Source: Bryobacteraceae bacterium (GTDB taxonomy: Bacteria > Acidobacteriota > Terriglobia > Bryobacterales > Bryobacteraceae). From it: a DNA stretch of 64,000 nt. Where the stretch lies: positions 1 through 64,000 of the forward strand of contig JARKOC010000228.1 of NCBI GenBank assembly GCA_029975915.1, written 5' to 3'. The notes under the pieces are model-generated. The model was given only the letters and a program-made list of their open reading frames with translations, made no database searches and was not told where the DNA came from. The position numbers and the translations under genes were made by a program. This document shows, in pieces, positions 32,573 through 41,460 of this stretch. Positions within the stretch are counted from its first letter, which is position 1; every line of letters starts with the position of its first letter.

Positions 32573-33969
32573 CGATCGCCGAAGCAGCCCGCGCGCTCCG
32601 CTCCGGAGAGGTTTCCTCAACCGAGCTGACTGAGAGGTGCCTCCAGACGATTGAGCGGCTCAACCCGAAGCTGAACGCCTTCATCACCGTCACCCCGGAG
32701 ATCGCCCGCCGCCAGGCCGCCCAGGCCGACAAGGAACTCCGCTCCGGCCTGGACCGTGGCCCCCTGCACGGCATCCCTATCGCGCACAAGGATCTGCTTT
32801 GCACCTTGGGTGTCCGGACCACGTCCGGATCAAAGATCTTCGAGGACTATACGCCCGACTTCGACGCCACCGCGGTCGAGCGCCTCGCCGAAGCGGGCGC
32901 CGTCATGGTCGGGAAAACCGGCCTGCACGAGCACGCCTGCGGCATCACCTGCAACAATCCGCACTTCGGCCCGATTCGGAATCCGTGGGACAGCAGCCGC
33001 ATTCCTGGCGGGTCTTCCGGCGGGTCGGCAGTCGCCGTCGCCACCGGCATGGCCATCGCCGCCACGGGCTCCGACACGGGCGGCTCGATCCGTGTCCCGG
33101 CGCACTACTGCGGTCTGACTGGGTTCAAGGCGACCTACGGACTTGTCTCCAAGTATGGCGCGCTGCCTCTGGCGTTTTCACTTGATCACGTCGGCCCAAT
33201 CACGCAGACCATCCGCGATTCGGCCATCATGCTCGATGTCCTCGCCGGACATGACCCCAAGGACCCTTCCTCAGTCCAGCGGCCCAAGGAGAGCTTCGTT
33301 CCCGCCGAGGAAGATCCTGCCGCTGTCCTTAAATCCATCCGCATCCTGTTGCCGCGCAACTTCTTTTTCGAGAACATCGACGTCGACGTCAAGCGGACCA
33401 TCCTGCTGTCGGCGCAGAACGCGGAAACTGCCGGCGCCACATTTGTCATGGGCGCCGTCCCCGATGTCAACCAGCTGAACGCTGTCGCCAACCTGACCTT
33501 CTCGGTTGAAGCAGCGGCCGTCCACGAGCCGTATCTGCGCAAGCGCCGCGCTTCTTATGGAGCCGATGTCGCCGCGACGATTGATGTCGGCCGCGCAATT
33601 CCGGCGACCGCGTACGTTCAGGCCCAACGTCTGAGAACTCGCTTCCAGCAAATCTGGAGGATGTTCCTGGACAAAGCCGATTGCATCCTGACGCCGGTGT
33701 GTCCAATCGCCGCGCCGCCGATCGGCCAGAATACGGTTGACGTTGCGAGCCAACTGGAGGACGTTCGCGTGGCTTCGACGCGGCTGCTCCGCGGCATCAA
33801 CGCTCTCGGGTTCCCCACTGCAGTCATCCGGGCGGGCTATACTCCCGCCGGGTTGCCTGTGGGAATCCAATTGATCGGTCGCCCTTTCGGCGATGCCCAA
33901 CTCCTGCGAATCGCTCACGCACTAGAGACCGCGCTCTCCGTGATGAAACTGGCGCCACCAGACGCATAG
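32569..33969 (+). CDS. Amidase of the AtzE/GatA signature family
   Basis: The 466-residue enzyme has a Ser-cisSer-Lys triad: K74 in IPIAHKDLL, S149 in PGGSSGGSA and nucleophile S173 in GSDTGGSIRVPA. Further family features are YCGLTGFKATYG, AFSLDHVGPI and TPAGLPVGIQLIGRPFG. The GTG start overlaps the stop of the 54-residue upstream gene. That pairing, plus the presence of a separate gatC-gatA pair in the window, suggests an AtzE-type or other small-molecule amidase rather than a glutamyl-tRNA amidotransferase. The substrate is unknown. A longer in-frame ATG at 32521 would overlap the small gene more deeply. Confidence 0.9.
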   Translation: MTIAEAARALRSGEVSSTELTERCLQTIERLNPKLNAFITVTPEIARRQAAQADKELRSGLDRGPLHGIPIAHKDLLCTLGVRTTSGSKIFEDYTPDFDATAVERLAEAGAVMVGKTGLHEHACGITCNNPHFGPIRNPWDSSRIPGGSSGGSAVAVATGMAIAATGSDTGGSIRVPAHYCGLTGFKATYGLVSKYGALPLAFSLDHVGPITQTIRDSAIMLDVLAGHDPKDPSSVQRPKESFVPAEEDPAAVLKSIRILLPRNFFFENIDVDVKRTILLSAQNAETAGATFVMGAVPDVNQLNAVANLTFSVEAAAVHEPYLRKRRASYGADVAATIDVGRAIPATAYVQAQRLRTRFQQIWRMFLDKADCILTPVCPIAAPPIGQNTVDVASQLEDVRVASTRLLRGINALGFPTAVIRAGYTPAGLPVGIQLIGRPFGDAQLLRIAHALETALSVMKLAPPDA

Positions 33970-33970
33970 G

Positions 33971-34001
33971 TCCTGGATCTTGGGATCTGGACGATTTTTT
34001 T
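33971..34001 (+). terminator. Probable intrinsic terminator after the amidase gene
   Basis: A GATC/GATC core stem extended by CC/GG, with small bulges, spans 33973-33990. After four bases it is followed by seven T residues (33995-34001). It is positioned right after the amidase stop, so it should end that transcript; the stem is modest. It also lies downstream of the minus-strand tRNA, but the T-run orientation fits the plus strand. Confidence 0.5.
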
Positions 34002-34015
34002 GGGAGAGGGATGAA

Positions 34016-34093
34016 TGGTCGGGGCGAGTGGATTTGAACCACCGGCCTCCTGGTCCCGAACCAGGCGCTCTAACCAGGCTGAGCCACGCCCCG
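34016..34093 (-). tRNA. tRNA-Pro(CGG)
   Basis: A complete tRNA can be folded on the minus strand. The 7-bp acceptor stem is CGGGGCG with CGCCCCG. The D-stem is GCTC/GAGC. The anticodon stem CCTGG/CCAGG encloses the loop TTCGGGA with anticodon CGG. The variable loop is 5 nt and the T-stem GGTGG with loop TTCAAAT. The 3' CCA is encoded after the discriminator A. The anticodon reads CCG proline codons, which suit a high-GC genome. Confidence 0.96.
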
Positions 34094-34211
34094 ACACGCG
34101 CCCGCAAAGGACTTGCGGACGCCTTCATGGTAGCCAATCCACCCTGTTTACCGCAACTCGAAGCGCATTCATCTCGTTGACACACTCCGTGCGGTGATAG
34201 GATTTGAACCG

Positions 34212-35285
34212 ATGAAACGAAGGCGCCTGTTCACTCTTGCGGCCGCTCCAGCGGCCGTGTACCTGGCCCCGGCGGGATCGGCCTCCAAGGGCAAGATGGT
34301 GCTCGGCTGCCAGCGCGGGCCCACGTCCGATCAGATGCTCGACTACTTCAAGCGCCATGGTGTCGAGCACATCTGCGGCCACCCGGCGCCATCAGGCGAG
34401 AAGGGCTATTGGGACCGCGATGACCTGTCGCGACTCCGCGAACGTGTCGAAAGACACGGAATCCGGCTCATGATGATCGAGCCGGAACTGAGCTCCGCAT
34501 ACATCACCAAAGCCAAGCGGGCCAGCATCATGCTCGGTCAAAGCCCGGATCGCGACCGCCAAATCGAATACGTGTGTAAAACCATTCAAGCCGCCGCGGA
34601 AGCAGGCATTCCAACGCTCAAATACAATCTGACCGTCCTTGGCGTCGTCCGGACCGCGCCGGCGACAGGCCGCGGCGGCGTCAAGCTAAGCACCTGGAAA
34701 CTGAGCGAAGCCAAACAGGACCCGCCGCTCACCGAAGCAGGTCCGATGCCAGCCGAGACGATGTGGGAGCGGATCACCTACTTTCTCGACCGCGTCATCC
34801 CAGTGGCAAATGAGTACAAGATCCGCATGGCGTGTCATCCGCACGACCCCGGGATGCCGCCGTCTGGCTTCCGGGGCGTGGACCGGGTTCTCGGTACGGT
34901 GGAGGGTCTGCGCAAGTTCCTGGCAATCCGCGAGAGCCCGTATCACGGCCTGAACTTCTGCCAGGGCACGGTGGCGGAGATGCTCGCCGACCCTGGCAAG
35001 CAGATCTACAACGTCATCCGGGAGTTCGCTGGCAAGGGCAAGGTCTTCAACGTCCATTTCCGCAACATCCGCGGCCGCCGCGACGACTTCGTCGAGACCT
35101 TCCCCGACGATGGCGATATCGACATGTGGCGGGCGCTGCTGGAATACAAACGCGCCGGCTACACAGGCATGTTGATGCCGGACCACATGCCCACACACCC
35201 TGACGACCCGGGCGGTCGACAAGCGTTTGCCTATGGCTACGGCTATATCAAGGCAATGATCCAGGCCGCCGAAGCGGCCGGATAG
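34212..35285 (+). CDS. Tat-exported mannonate dehydratase-like (UxuA family/TIM-barrel) protein
   Basis: The 357-residue protein starts with a twin-arginine-like leader (KRRRLFTLAAAPAAVYLAP). The rest resembles the UxuA fold with metal-site regions MACHPHDPGMPP, GLNFCQGTVAEM, VFNVHFRNIRGRRDDF and GMLMPDHMPTHPDDPGG. Mannonate dehydratase turns D-mannonate into 2-keto-3-deoxygluconate in hexuronate breakdown. A Tat leader on such an enzyme is unusual, and the true role could be a related isomerase. ATG 34212 has an AGGA 11 nt upstream; GTG 34194 is the longer alternative. The gene is convergent with a DUF1080 gene. Confidence 0.78.
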   Translation: MKRRRLFTLAAAPAAVYLAPAGSASKGKMVLGCQRGPTSDQMLDYFKRHGVEHICGHPAPSGEKGYWDRDDLSRLRERVERHGIRLMMIEPELSSAYITKAKRASIMLGQSPDRDRQIEYVCKTIQAAAEAGIPTLKYNLTVLGVVRTAPATGRGGVKLSTWKLSEAKQDPPLTEAGPMPAETMWERITYFLDRVIPVANEYKIRMACHPHDPGMPPSGFRGVDRVLGTVEGLRKFLAIRESPYHGLNFCQGTVAEMLADPGKQIYNVIREFAGKGKVFNVHFRNIRGRRDDFVETFPDDGDIDMWRALLEYKRAGYTGMLMPDHMPTHPDDPGGRQAFAYGYGYIKAMIQAAEAAG

Positions 35286-35289
35286 AGGT

Positions 35290-35952
35290 TCACTTTTCCT
35301 TGATCTGCATGTTGCGGAACGCGATCTCGAAGCCTTCGGCCTCAAGACCCAGGAATCCGCGCGTGATGGTGCAGCCTTTCCATACACTGACGACTTTGCC
35401 GTTCAGCCAGAGCCGGAGCGTGTCGCCTTCGGCGTAAATTTCCATAACATTCCACTCGCCGGCCGGTTTCACTCTGTTTTCGATCATTTGGTCGCGAAGG
35501 TTGGTTCGGGCGAGTTTGCCGCCGGCGACATCCACACCAAACAGCCATGCTCCCGCCGGACCGGTCTGGGCCTGATGCCAGATCTCGCCCATCGGGGACA
35601 GCCGGATGCCGATGCCGCTGTTATAACGTGCATCGGCCTGAGGCAGCGGCGTGAACCGCCACTCGACGTGAAAGACAAAATCGCCGTACTCCTTGTCATA
35701 CTTCAACCACTCATGCCCGCCTTTGCCGTTGCAGATCAGTGTGCCGGCGGCTGTATCGACCGACCACTGCTGGCGCGGATCGACGCCAAGCGTCGGCGGG
35801 ATCGGGACCCGTGTCCAGCCTTTCAGATCCGGCGGCGGCATGAGGTTGGTCCAGCCCGCCGGTTCACGTTCGAGCAGGCTTTTCTCTTGGGCCGCCAGCA
35901 CCGGCGCGAGTACCAAGGCCGCGGTGGCGATAAGCGGAAGTCGGCGAAGCAT
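35290..35952 (-). CDS. Exported DUF1080 (3-keto-disaccharide hydrolase type) protein
   Basis: The 220-residue product has a signal peptide (LPLIATAALVLAPVLAAQ). One concanavalin-like DUF1080 domain follows: GWTNLMPPPDLKGWTRV, WSVDTAAGTLICNGKGGHEWLKYDKEYGDFVFHVEWRF, NSGIGIRLSP, GEWNVMEIYAEGDTLRLWLNGK and GFLGLEAEGFEIAFRNMQIK. DUF1080 proteins bind or split sugars and are abundant in acidobacteria and planctomycetes. Some cleave 3-ketoglycosides. Together with the convergent mannonate-dehydratase-like gene it suggests carbohydrate breakdown outside the inner membrane. ATG 35952 is the likely start. Confidence 0.9.
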   Translation of the reverse strand: MLRRLPLIATAALVLAPVLAAQEKSLLEREPAGWTNLMPPPDLKGWTRVPIPPTLGVDPRQQWSVDTAAGTLICNGKGGHEWLKYDKEYGDFVFHVEWRFTPLPQADARYNSGIGIRLSPMGEIWHQAQTGPAGAWLFGVDVAGGKLARTNLRDQMIENRVKPAGEWNVMEIYAEGDTLRLWLNGKVVSVWKGCTITRGFLGLEAEGFEIAFRNMQIKEK

Positions 35953-36133
35953 TTGGATGAGACTCCTGAAGATGGGTTGGCTGATGGGCCGTCCTGAGAA
36001 GTATCAAATGTTGGCGCGGCTGCGCAACCTCGACACTTCATGCGCTGGCGAGCCCGCCAATGATATTCCCATTAGTTCTTTTTATTTTACTCACCTGTTG
36101 CATTTCCAGGGCTTTTGTCTTACCCTGACAAAG
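35953..36133. other. Intergenic region upstream of the ilv leader
   Basis: This 181-bp stretch separates divergent units. It is less GC-rich than its surroundings, with an A/T-rich block at about 36060-36090 (TTCTTTTTATTTTAC), as expected for promoters facing both directions. No open reading frame of its own was found apart from the leader that follows. Confidence 0.5.
36098..36126 (+). promoter_or_regulatory. Candidate sigma-70 promoter of the ilv operon
   Basis: TTGCAT (36098-36103), a 17-nt spacer and TACCCT (36121-36126) match the -35 and -10 consensus at four positions each. The predicted start near 36133 would give a leader RNA containing the Ile/Val-rich peptide and the hairpin at 36275-36313. 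Assignment rests on spacing and position only. Confidence 0.35.
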
Positions 36134-36178
36134 ATGGCACTCGCGGCAAAAGCAATCCTGACAAAGAGGAACGCCGCA

Positions 36179-36247
36179 GTGGTGTCACTGAACTCTGTCG
36201 CTGTAGGTATTATTCGGATCGGAATCCGCCCGCACGGACCCGCCTGA
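36179..36247 (+). CDS. ilv operon leader peptide
   Basis: A 22-codon frame (GTG 36179 to TGA 36247) has an AGAGGA ribosome site eight nt upstream. It contains the run VVSLNSVAVGIIRIGIRPHG: four Val, four Ile and one Leu in 22 residues, clustered before the last six codons. A longer in-frame version starts at ATG 36134 (37 residues). It directly precedes ilvB, whose products make Val, Leu and Ile. Such branched-chain-rich peptides act as sensors in attenuators of enteric bacteria. The codons of the last GGA-CCC-GCC-TGA overlap the arm that can pair with the terminator (36239-36246 with 36284-36291). Confidence 0.72.
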   Translation: MVSLNSVAVGIIRIGIRPHGPA

Positions 36248-36313
36248 GTGAGCCGCAGCGCTTAACGCAAGATTAAAGGCCACCAGGCGGGGCAAAACCC
36301 GATGGTGGCCTTT
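36239..36313 (+). promoter_or_regulatory. Transcription attenuator upstream of ilvB
   Basis: AAAGGCCACCA (36275-36285) and its exact complement (36303-36313) form an 11-bp stem with a 17-nt loop, followed by CTCGC, giving a terminator-like hairpin with a short T-run. CCCGCCTG (36239-36246), at the leader stop codon, is perfectly complementary to CAGGCGGG (36284-36291) in the hairpin's ascending arm and loop, so the two pairings compete. Ribosomes reaching the stop would mask the first arm and favour termination. Stalling at the upstream Ile codons would free it. This is the classical attenuation logic, inferred here. Confidence 0.6.
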
Positions 36314-36355
36314 CTCGCATATGGGCGCAACCTGGAGCGAGAGATAGAACCAAGC

Positions 36356-36375
36356 CTGCCGGACCGAACCGGCAG
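36356..36375 (+). promoter_or_regulatory. Small hairpin before ilvB start
   Basis: CTGCCGG (36356-36362) and CCGGCAG (36369-36375) form a 7-bp stem with a 6-nt loop. It lies 5 bp before ATG 36381 and 29 bp before ATG 36405. It may shape the ribosome entry region of ilvB mRNA. It has no T-run, so it is not a terminator. Confidence 0.4.
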
Positions 36376-36404
36376 ACCGAATGAGAGGAAGCGATCAGAG
36401 CCTT

Positions 36405-38135
36405 ATGTCGAACCTGATGAATGGCGCTCACATCCTGCTGGAATGCCTTGCCAGAGAGGGTGTCGAAGTGATCTTCGGCTATCCCGGCGGCGTCACGCTG
36501 CCGCTTTATGACGCGATCTACGATAACCCGATTCAGCATGTTCTCGTACGGCATGAGGAAAATGCCGCGTTTGCCGCCTCGGGTTACGCGAGGACGACGG
36601 GGAAGGTCGGCGTCTGCTGCGCAACATCCGGTCCGGGAGCGACCAACCTGACCACAGGGCTTGTGGACGCGATGATGGATTCGATTCCTGTCGTCGCCCT
36701 GACGGGACAGGTGACCTCGACTCTCATCGGCTCCGATGCCTTTCAGGAGGCCGATACCTTCGGGATCACTCGGCCATGTACCAAGCACAATTTCCTGGTG
36801 ACGCGGGCCGAGGAGATCGCCGACGTCGTCCATCAGGCCTTCCACATAGCAAGTTCCGGACGGCCAGGTCCTGTCCTGGTGGATATCACCAAGGACGCGT
36901 TACAGGGGCAGGCGCGATACGCCCCGGTCCATGAGATCCATTTGCCCGGCTACAAGGTTGTGACTGAAGGCCACGCCGGGCAGATCCGCCGCGCCGCCCA
37001 GATGATGTGGGAAGCCCGCCGGCCCTACGTTTACGCGGGCGGCGGCATCGTCTCCTCGGGGGCAAGCGAGGAATTGCGCGACTTGGTGGAAACGCTGGAT
37101 GTCCCTGCCGTTTGCACCTTGATGGGACTGGGCGCTCTGCCCGGCAACCATCCCAATTTCATTTCCATGCCCGGTATGCATGGTTCCTACGCAGCCAACA
37201 TGGGGATGTATGAGTGCGATCTGCTGATCGCGCTTGGCGTCCGGTTCGATGACCGTGTCACTGGCAGACTGAACGCCTTTGCTCCCCACGCCAAGGTCAT
37301 CCATGTCGACATCGACCCGGCCGAAATCGGCAAGAACCGCGCCGCCGATCTGCCTATCGTGGGTGATGCCAAAAAGGTGATCGGCAAGCTCGTCAAAACA
37401 TTGAGGGAACTGGCGCCCGAGATGCAAGAAGCTCACGCCGCCGACCGGCGCGCGTGGTGGAAGCGTGTCAGAGAGTGGAAGGCGGAGCATCCGCTGGAAC
37501 CGGTCTTCGGCGTCGATGAAATCAAACCTCAGCAATTGATGTATGAAATCGACAAGATCAGCCAGGGCCGGGCGATCGTCACTTCCGACGTCGGCCAGCA
37601 CCAGATGTGGGCGGCGCAGTTCATCCGGTTTAACGAGCCACGCCTCTGGGTGAACTCCGGCGGCTTGGGTTCGATGGGCTTCGGATTACCTTCTGCCATC
37701 GGCGCGCAGATGGCCAATCCGGACAAGCTGGTGTTCTGCGTCTGCGGCGACGGCGGCTTCCAGATGGCGCTTCCCGAACTGGCCACGCTGGCCAACTACG
37801 GACTGAACGTCAAAGTGGTGGTGATGAACAACGGCTACCTCGGCATGGTCAGGCAGTGGCAGGAATTGTTTTACAACAACCGCCTGTCCTCGGTTGAGAT
37901 CAACACATTCCCGAATGTCGAACATCTTGGAGCGGCGTACGGGATCAAGGCCAAGATCGTGCGTACGCCGATGGAACTCGAAAGGACGCTCAACGAGGCT
38001 GTGGCCGAACCGGGCCCTTATCTGATGGACGTCCGCGTGTCGTCGTTCGAAAACGTCTATCCGATGGTCCCGGCCGGCGCGGCGATCAACGAGATGGTGC
38101 TGGCGCCGCCGCAACCCGTGGCGGTGCCGAAATAG
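36405..38135 (+). CDS. ilvB: Acetolactate synthase large subunit
   Basis: The 576-residue thiamine-diphosphate enzyme condenses two pyruvates to acetolactate, or pyruvate with 2-oxobutyrate, the first common step of branched-chain synthesis. It shows the N-terminal EVIFGYPGGVTLPLYDA and the catalytic glutamate region VRHEENAAFAASGYAR, then FGITRPCTKHNF and the C-terminal ThDP site CVCGDGGFQMALPELATLANYGLNVKVVVMNNGYLGMVRQWQ. Met at 36405 is used; alternatives are ATG 36381, just after a small hairpin at 36356-36375, and ATG 36417. It is first structural gene of ilvB-ilvN-ilvC-cimA and is preceded by a leader with an attenuator-like structure. Confidence 0.97.
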   Translation: MSNLMNGAHILLECLAREGVEVIFGYPGGVTLPLYDAIYDNPIQHVLVRHEENAAFAASGYARTTGKVGVCCATSGPGATNLTTGLVDAMMDSIPVVALTGQVTSTLIGSDAFQEADTFGITRPCTKHNFLVTRAEEIADVVHQAFHIASSGRPGPVLVDITKDALQGQARYAPVHEIHLPGYKVVTEGHAGQIRRAAQMMWEARRPYVYAGGGIVSSGASEELRDLVETLDVPAVCTLMGLGALPGNHPNFISMPGMHGSYAANMGMYECDLLIALGVRFDDRVTGRLNAFAPHAKVIHVDIDPAEIGKNRAADLPIVGDAKKVIGKLVKTLRELAPEMQEAHAADRRAWWKRVREWKAEHPLEPVFGVDEIKPQQLMYEIDKISQGRAIVTSDVGQHQMWAAQFIRFNEPRLWVNSGGLGSMGFGLPSAIGAQMANPDKLVFCVCGDGGFQMALPELATLANYGLNVKVVVMNNGYLGMVRQWQELFYNNRLSSVEINTFPNVEHLGAAYGIKAKIVRTPMELERTLNEAVAEPGPYLMDVRVSSFENVYPMVPAGAAINEMVLAPPQPVAVPK

Positions 38136-38172
38136 GAATGATGGTCTCGATCCCTGGAGTTCACGAATTACC

Positions 38173-38709
38173 ATGCTCATGACAATCTCATTGCTAATGG
38201 AGAACCGGCCTGGCGCTCTGATGCGCGTGACCGGCCTGCTGACTCAGCGAGGCTACAATATCGAGTCGCTCACCGTCGCCCGAACGCTGGACCCAACCCT
38301 TTCGCGGATGACCATCATCGTCGACGTCGAGCCGAAGCTGCGGGCGCTGGTGATCAAACAGATGAACCGGCTGGTCAACGTGCTGCAAGCCACGGACCTT
38401 ACTGAAGTGCAGTCCGTGATAAGAGAACTGGTTCTGTTAAGGGTGCGGGCCCCAATGGAAAGCAGGACGGCGATTCTGAAGGAGGCCGAGATCTTCACCG
38501 CTCGCGTGGTGGATTCCTCGCTTGAAGGCTTCGTGCTTGAGGCCACGGGCGAGAGTGAGAAATTAAGTGAGTTCATCGCCGTGATGGGCTCGTATGGAGA
38601 GATTGAGGTGACGCGTTCGGGCGGCGTCGCCGTGTCGCTGGAAGCGAAGAAATTGCGGCTCGCGCCGCCTGTGCCCAAATCCCAAACAGAAACCGTTGAA
38701 TCGAGATAA
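38173..38709 (+). CDS. ilvN: Acetolactate synthase small (regulatory) subunit
   Basis: The 178-residue protein is the ACT-domain regulatory subunit that activates IlvB and mediates feedback inhibition by valine. The first ACT domain reads TISLLMENRPGALMRVTGLLTQRGYNIESLTVART with the usual MTIIVD strand. A linker contains RELVLLRVRAP, and the C-terminal ALS_ss domain shows FTARVVDSSLEGFVLEATGESEKLSEFIAVM. The length fits a full IlvH/IlvN-type subunit. It starts 37 nt after ilvB. The gene ends 15 nt before ilvC. Confidence 0.96.
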   Translation: MLMTISLLMENRPGALMRVTGLLTQRGYNIESLTVARTLDPTLSRMTIIVDVEPKLRALVIKQMNRLVNVLQATDLTEVQSVIRELVLLRVRAPMESRTAILKEAEIFTARVVDSSLEGFVLEATGESEKLSEFIAVMGSYGEIEVTRSGGVAVSLEAKKLRLAPPVPKSQTETVESR

Positions 38710-39747
<1,038 letters not shown>

Positions 39748-39765
39748 CTCCCAAGGGATTGCCGC

Positions 39766-39815
39766 AATGCCGGGGCCGGTCCGGGCGTTACCATCGCCGG
39801 CTGGCCCCAGGCATT
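39766..39815 (+). promoter_or_regulatory. Strong intercistronic hairpin between ilvC and cimA
   Basis: AATGCCGGGGCC (39766-39777) pairs with GGCCCCAGGCATT (39803-39815), giving a 12-bp stem with one bulged A. It lies between the ilvC stop and the cimA ribosome site (AAAGGAAG). No T-run follows, so it may be an mRNA-stability or processing element rather than a terminator. The ilvC-cimA gap of 90 nt is the longest within this operon. Confidence 0.5.
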
Positions 39816-39837
39816 TGGAAATGAAAGGAAGTCTGAC

Positions 39838-41460
39838 ATGAGGATCTGGACATTCGATACGACTCTCCGTGACGGCACACAGGGCGCGGCCATCTCCTTC
39901 TCGGTGGAAGACAAGATCGCCATCGCTCAGAAGCTGGACGATCTCGGAATCGACTACATCGAGGGCGGCTGGCCCATGTCCAATCCCAAGGACAAGGAGT
40001 TTTTCGCCCGCGCCCGCGATCTGAAATTCAAGCACGCCAAATTGACGGCCTTCGGTTCGACTCGGTTCGCCAGGAACCCGGTTGAGAAGGACGCCAACAC
40101 CCTGGCGCTGCTCGAGGCCGGCACGCCCGCAATCTCGATCTTCGGCAAGACCTGGGACCTGCACGCCACTCAGGTCCTCGGCGTTTCGCTCGAGCAGAAT
40201 CTCGAACTGATCAGCGACTCGGTCGGCTTCCTGAAGTCTCATGGGCGCGAAGTGATCTATGACGCCGAGCATTTCTTCGATGGCTATATCGCCAACCCGG
40301 ACTACGCGCTCAAAACCCTGGACGCCGCGGCCACGGCCGGCGCCGACGTGCTTTGCCTGTGCGACACCAACGGCGGGACCATCACGGGACGGCTGTCCGA
40401 AATTGTCGCCGAGGTCCGCAAGCGGTTTGATGGCACGCTCGGCATCCACTGCCATAACGATTGCGACATCGCCAACGCCAACACCATCGCCGCCGTCGAA
40501 CAAGGCGTCACTCATGTCCAAGGCTGCTTCAATGGTTACGGCGAACGTTGCGGCAACGCCAATCTCGTTTCGGTTATCGCCATCCTCGAAGCCAAATTGG
40601 GGCACACCCTCATTGGCAAGGAGAAACTCCGCAGCCTGACCGGCGTGGCCCATTACATCGCCGAGTTGGCCAACCTGCCGCTTGCGCAGAATCAGCCGTT
40701 CGTGGGCAGGGCCGCGTTCGCGCACAAGGGCGGCGTCCACGTCGCGGCGGTTTTGAAGACGGCGGCCAGCTATGAGCACATGGATCCGGCCGTGCTCGGC
40801 AACCGCCAGCAAGTGCTGCTTTCGGACTTGAGCGGCCGCGGAAACGTCGTCTACAAGCTTAAACAGCACGGGCTGGAAGAGAAACTCGACGACGCCGCGC
40901 GTAGAGATCTGCTCGATCGCATCAAGCATCTCGAATATGAAGGCTACGAACTCGAAGCCGCCGAGGGAACCTTCGAACTGCTGGTCCGCGACGCGCTGAC
41001 GCCTGGCAAGAAGTTCTTTGAGGTCATCTCCTACGAAACGCAATCGCGCAAGATCGATGGCCGCGACGCCATCACTTCGGCAACCGTCATTCTGCGCGCC
41101 GGCGACGAGATCCATTCGGCGCACGCCACCGGCGACGGCCCGGTGAATGCGCTCGATGTCTGCTTCCGCCAGTGCCTGGCCACCGTTTACCCGCAGATCA
41201 AGGAGGTCCGGCTGACCGACTACAAGGTCCGCGTGATCGACTCCGGTAAGGGCACCGCCGCCAAGGTCCGCGTGCTGGTCGGCTGGTCGGATCACAAGCG
41301 TTCGTGGGCAACCGTCGGCGTGTCGACCAACATCATAGACGCCTCCTGGCGCGCGCTCGTCGATGCCATCCAACTTGAGTTGATGCGCCTGTCTGACGCC
41401 GACGACCGGATTGAAAAGGCCGTTGAGGATTTCTGCATCGGCGTAGAGCCGGAACAATGA
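39838..41460 (+). CDS. cimA: (R)-citramalate synthase
   Basis: The 540-residue enzyme condenses pyruvate and acetyl-CoA to citramalate, opening the threonine-independent route to isoleucine. The N-terminal DRE-TIM barrel has FDTTLRDGTQGAAISFSVEDK, YIEGGWP, LCLCDTNGGT, GIHCHNDCDIANANT and GCFNGYGERCGNANL. A linker and C-terminal LeuA-type regulatory domain (about 410-540, KFFEVISYETQSR...SADATV-style strands) would bind isoleucine. The family also includes 2-isopropylmalate and homocitrate synthases. The GGWP...SNPKD and TLRDG-T-Q forms, and location in the ilv operon, support citramalate synthase. The next gene overlaps its stop (ATGA). Confidence 0.93.
   Translation: MRIWTFDTTLRDGTQGAAISFSVEDKIAIAQKLDDLGIDYIEGGWPMSNPKDKEFFARARDLKFKHAKLTAFGSTRFARNPVEKDANTLALLEAGTPAISIFGKTWDLHATQVLGVSLEQNLELISDSVGFLKSHGREVIYDAEHFFDGYIANPDYALKTLDAAATAGADVLCLCDTNGGTITGRLSEIVAEVRKRFDGTLGIHCHNDCDIANANTIAAVEQGVTHVQGCFNGYGERCGNANLVSVIAILEAKLGHTLIGKEKLRSLTGVAHYIAELANLPLAQNQPFVGRAAFAHKGGVHVAAVLKTAASYEHMDPAVLGNRQQVLLSDLSGRGNVVYKLKQHGLEEKLDDAARRDLLDRIKHLEYEGYELEAAEGTFELLVRDALTPGKKFFEVISYETQSRKIDGRDAITSATVILRAGDEIHSAHATGDGPVNALDVCFRQCLATVYPQIKEVRLTDYKVRVIDSGKGTAAKVRVLVGWSDHKRSWATVGVSTNIIDASWRALVDAIQLELMRLSDADDRIEKAVEDFCIGVEPEQ

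Noticed and set aside
32394..32822. Long upstream extension of the acyl-CoA dehydrogenase frame
   Set aside because: It overlaps the divergent small gene and amidase and shows no dehydrogenase homology; ATG 32393 gives the normal length.
34175..34205. TTGACA with TAGGAT as a promoter for the mannonate dehydratase-like gene
   Set aside because: Spacer is only 15 nt and the -10 would sit almost on the start codon.
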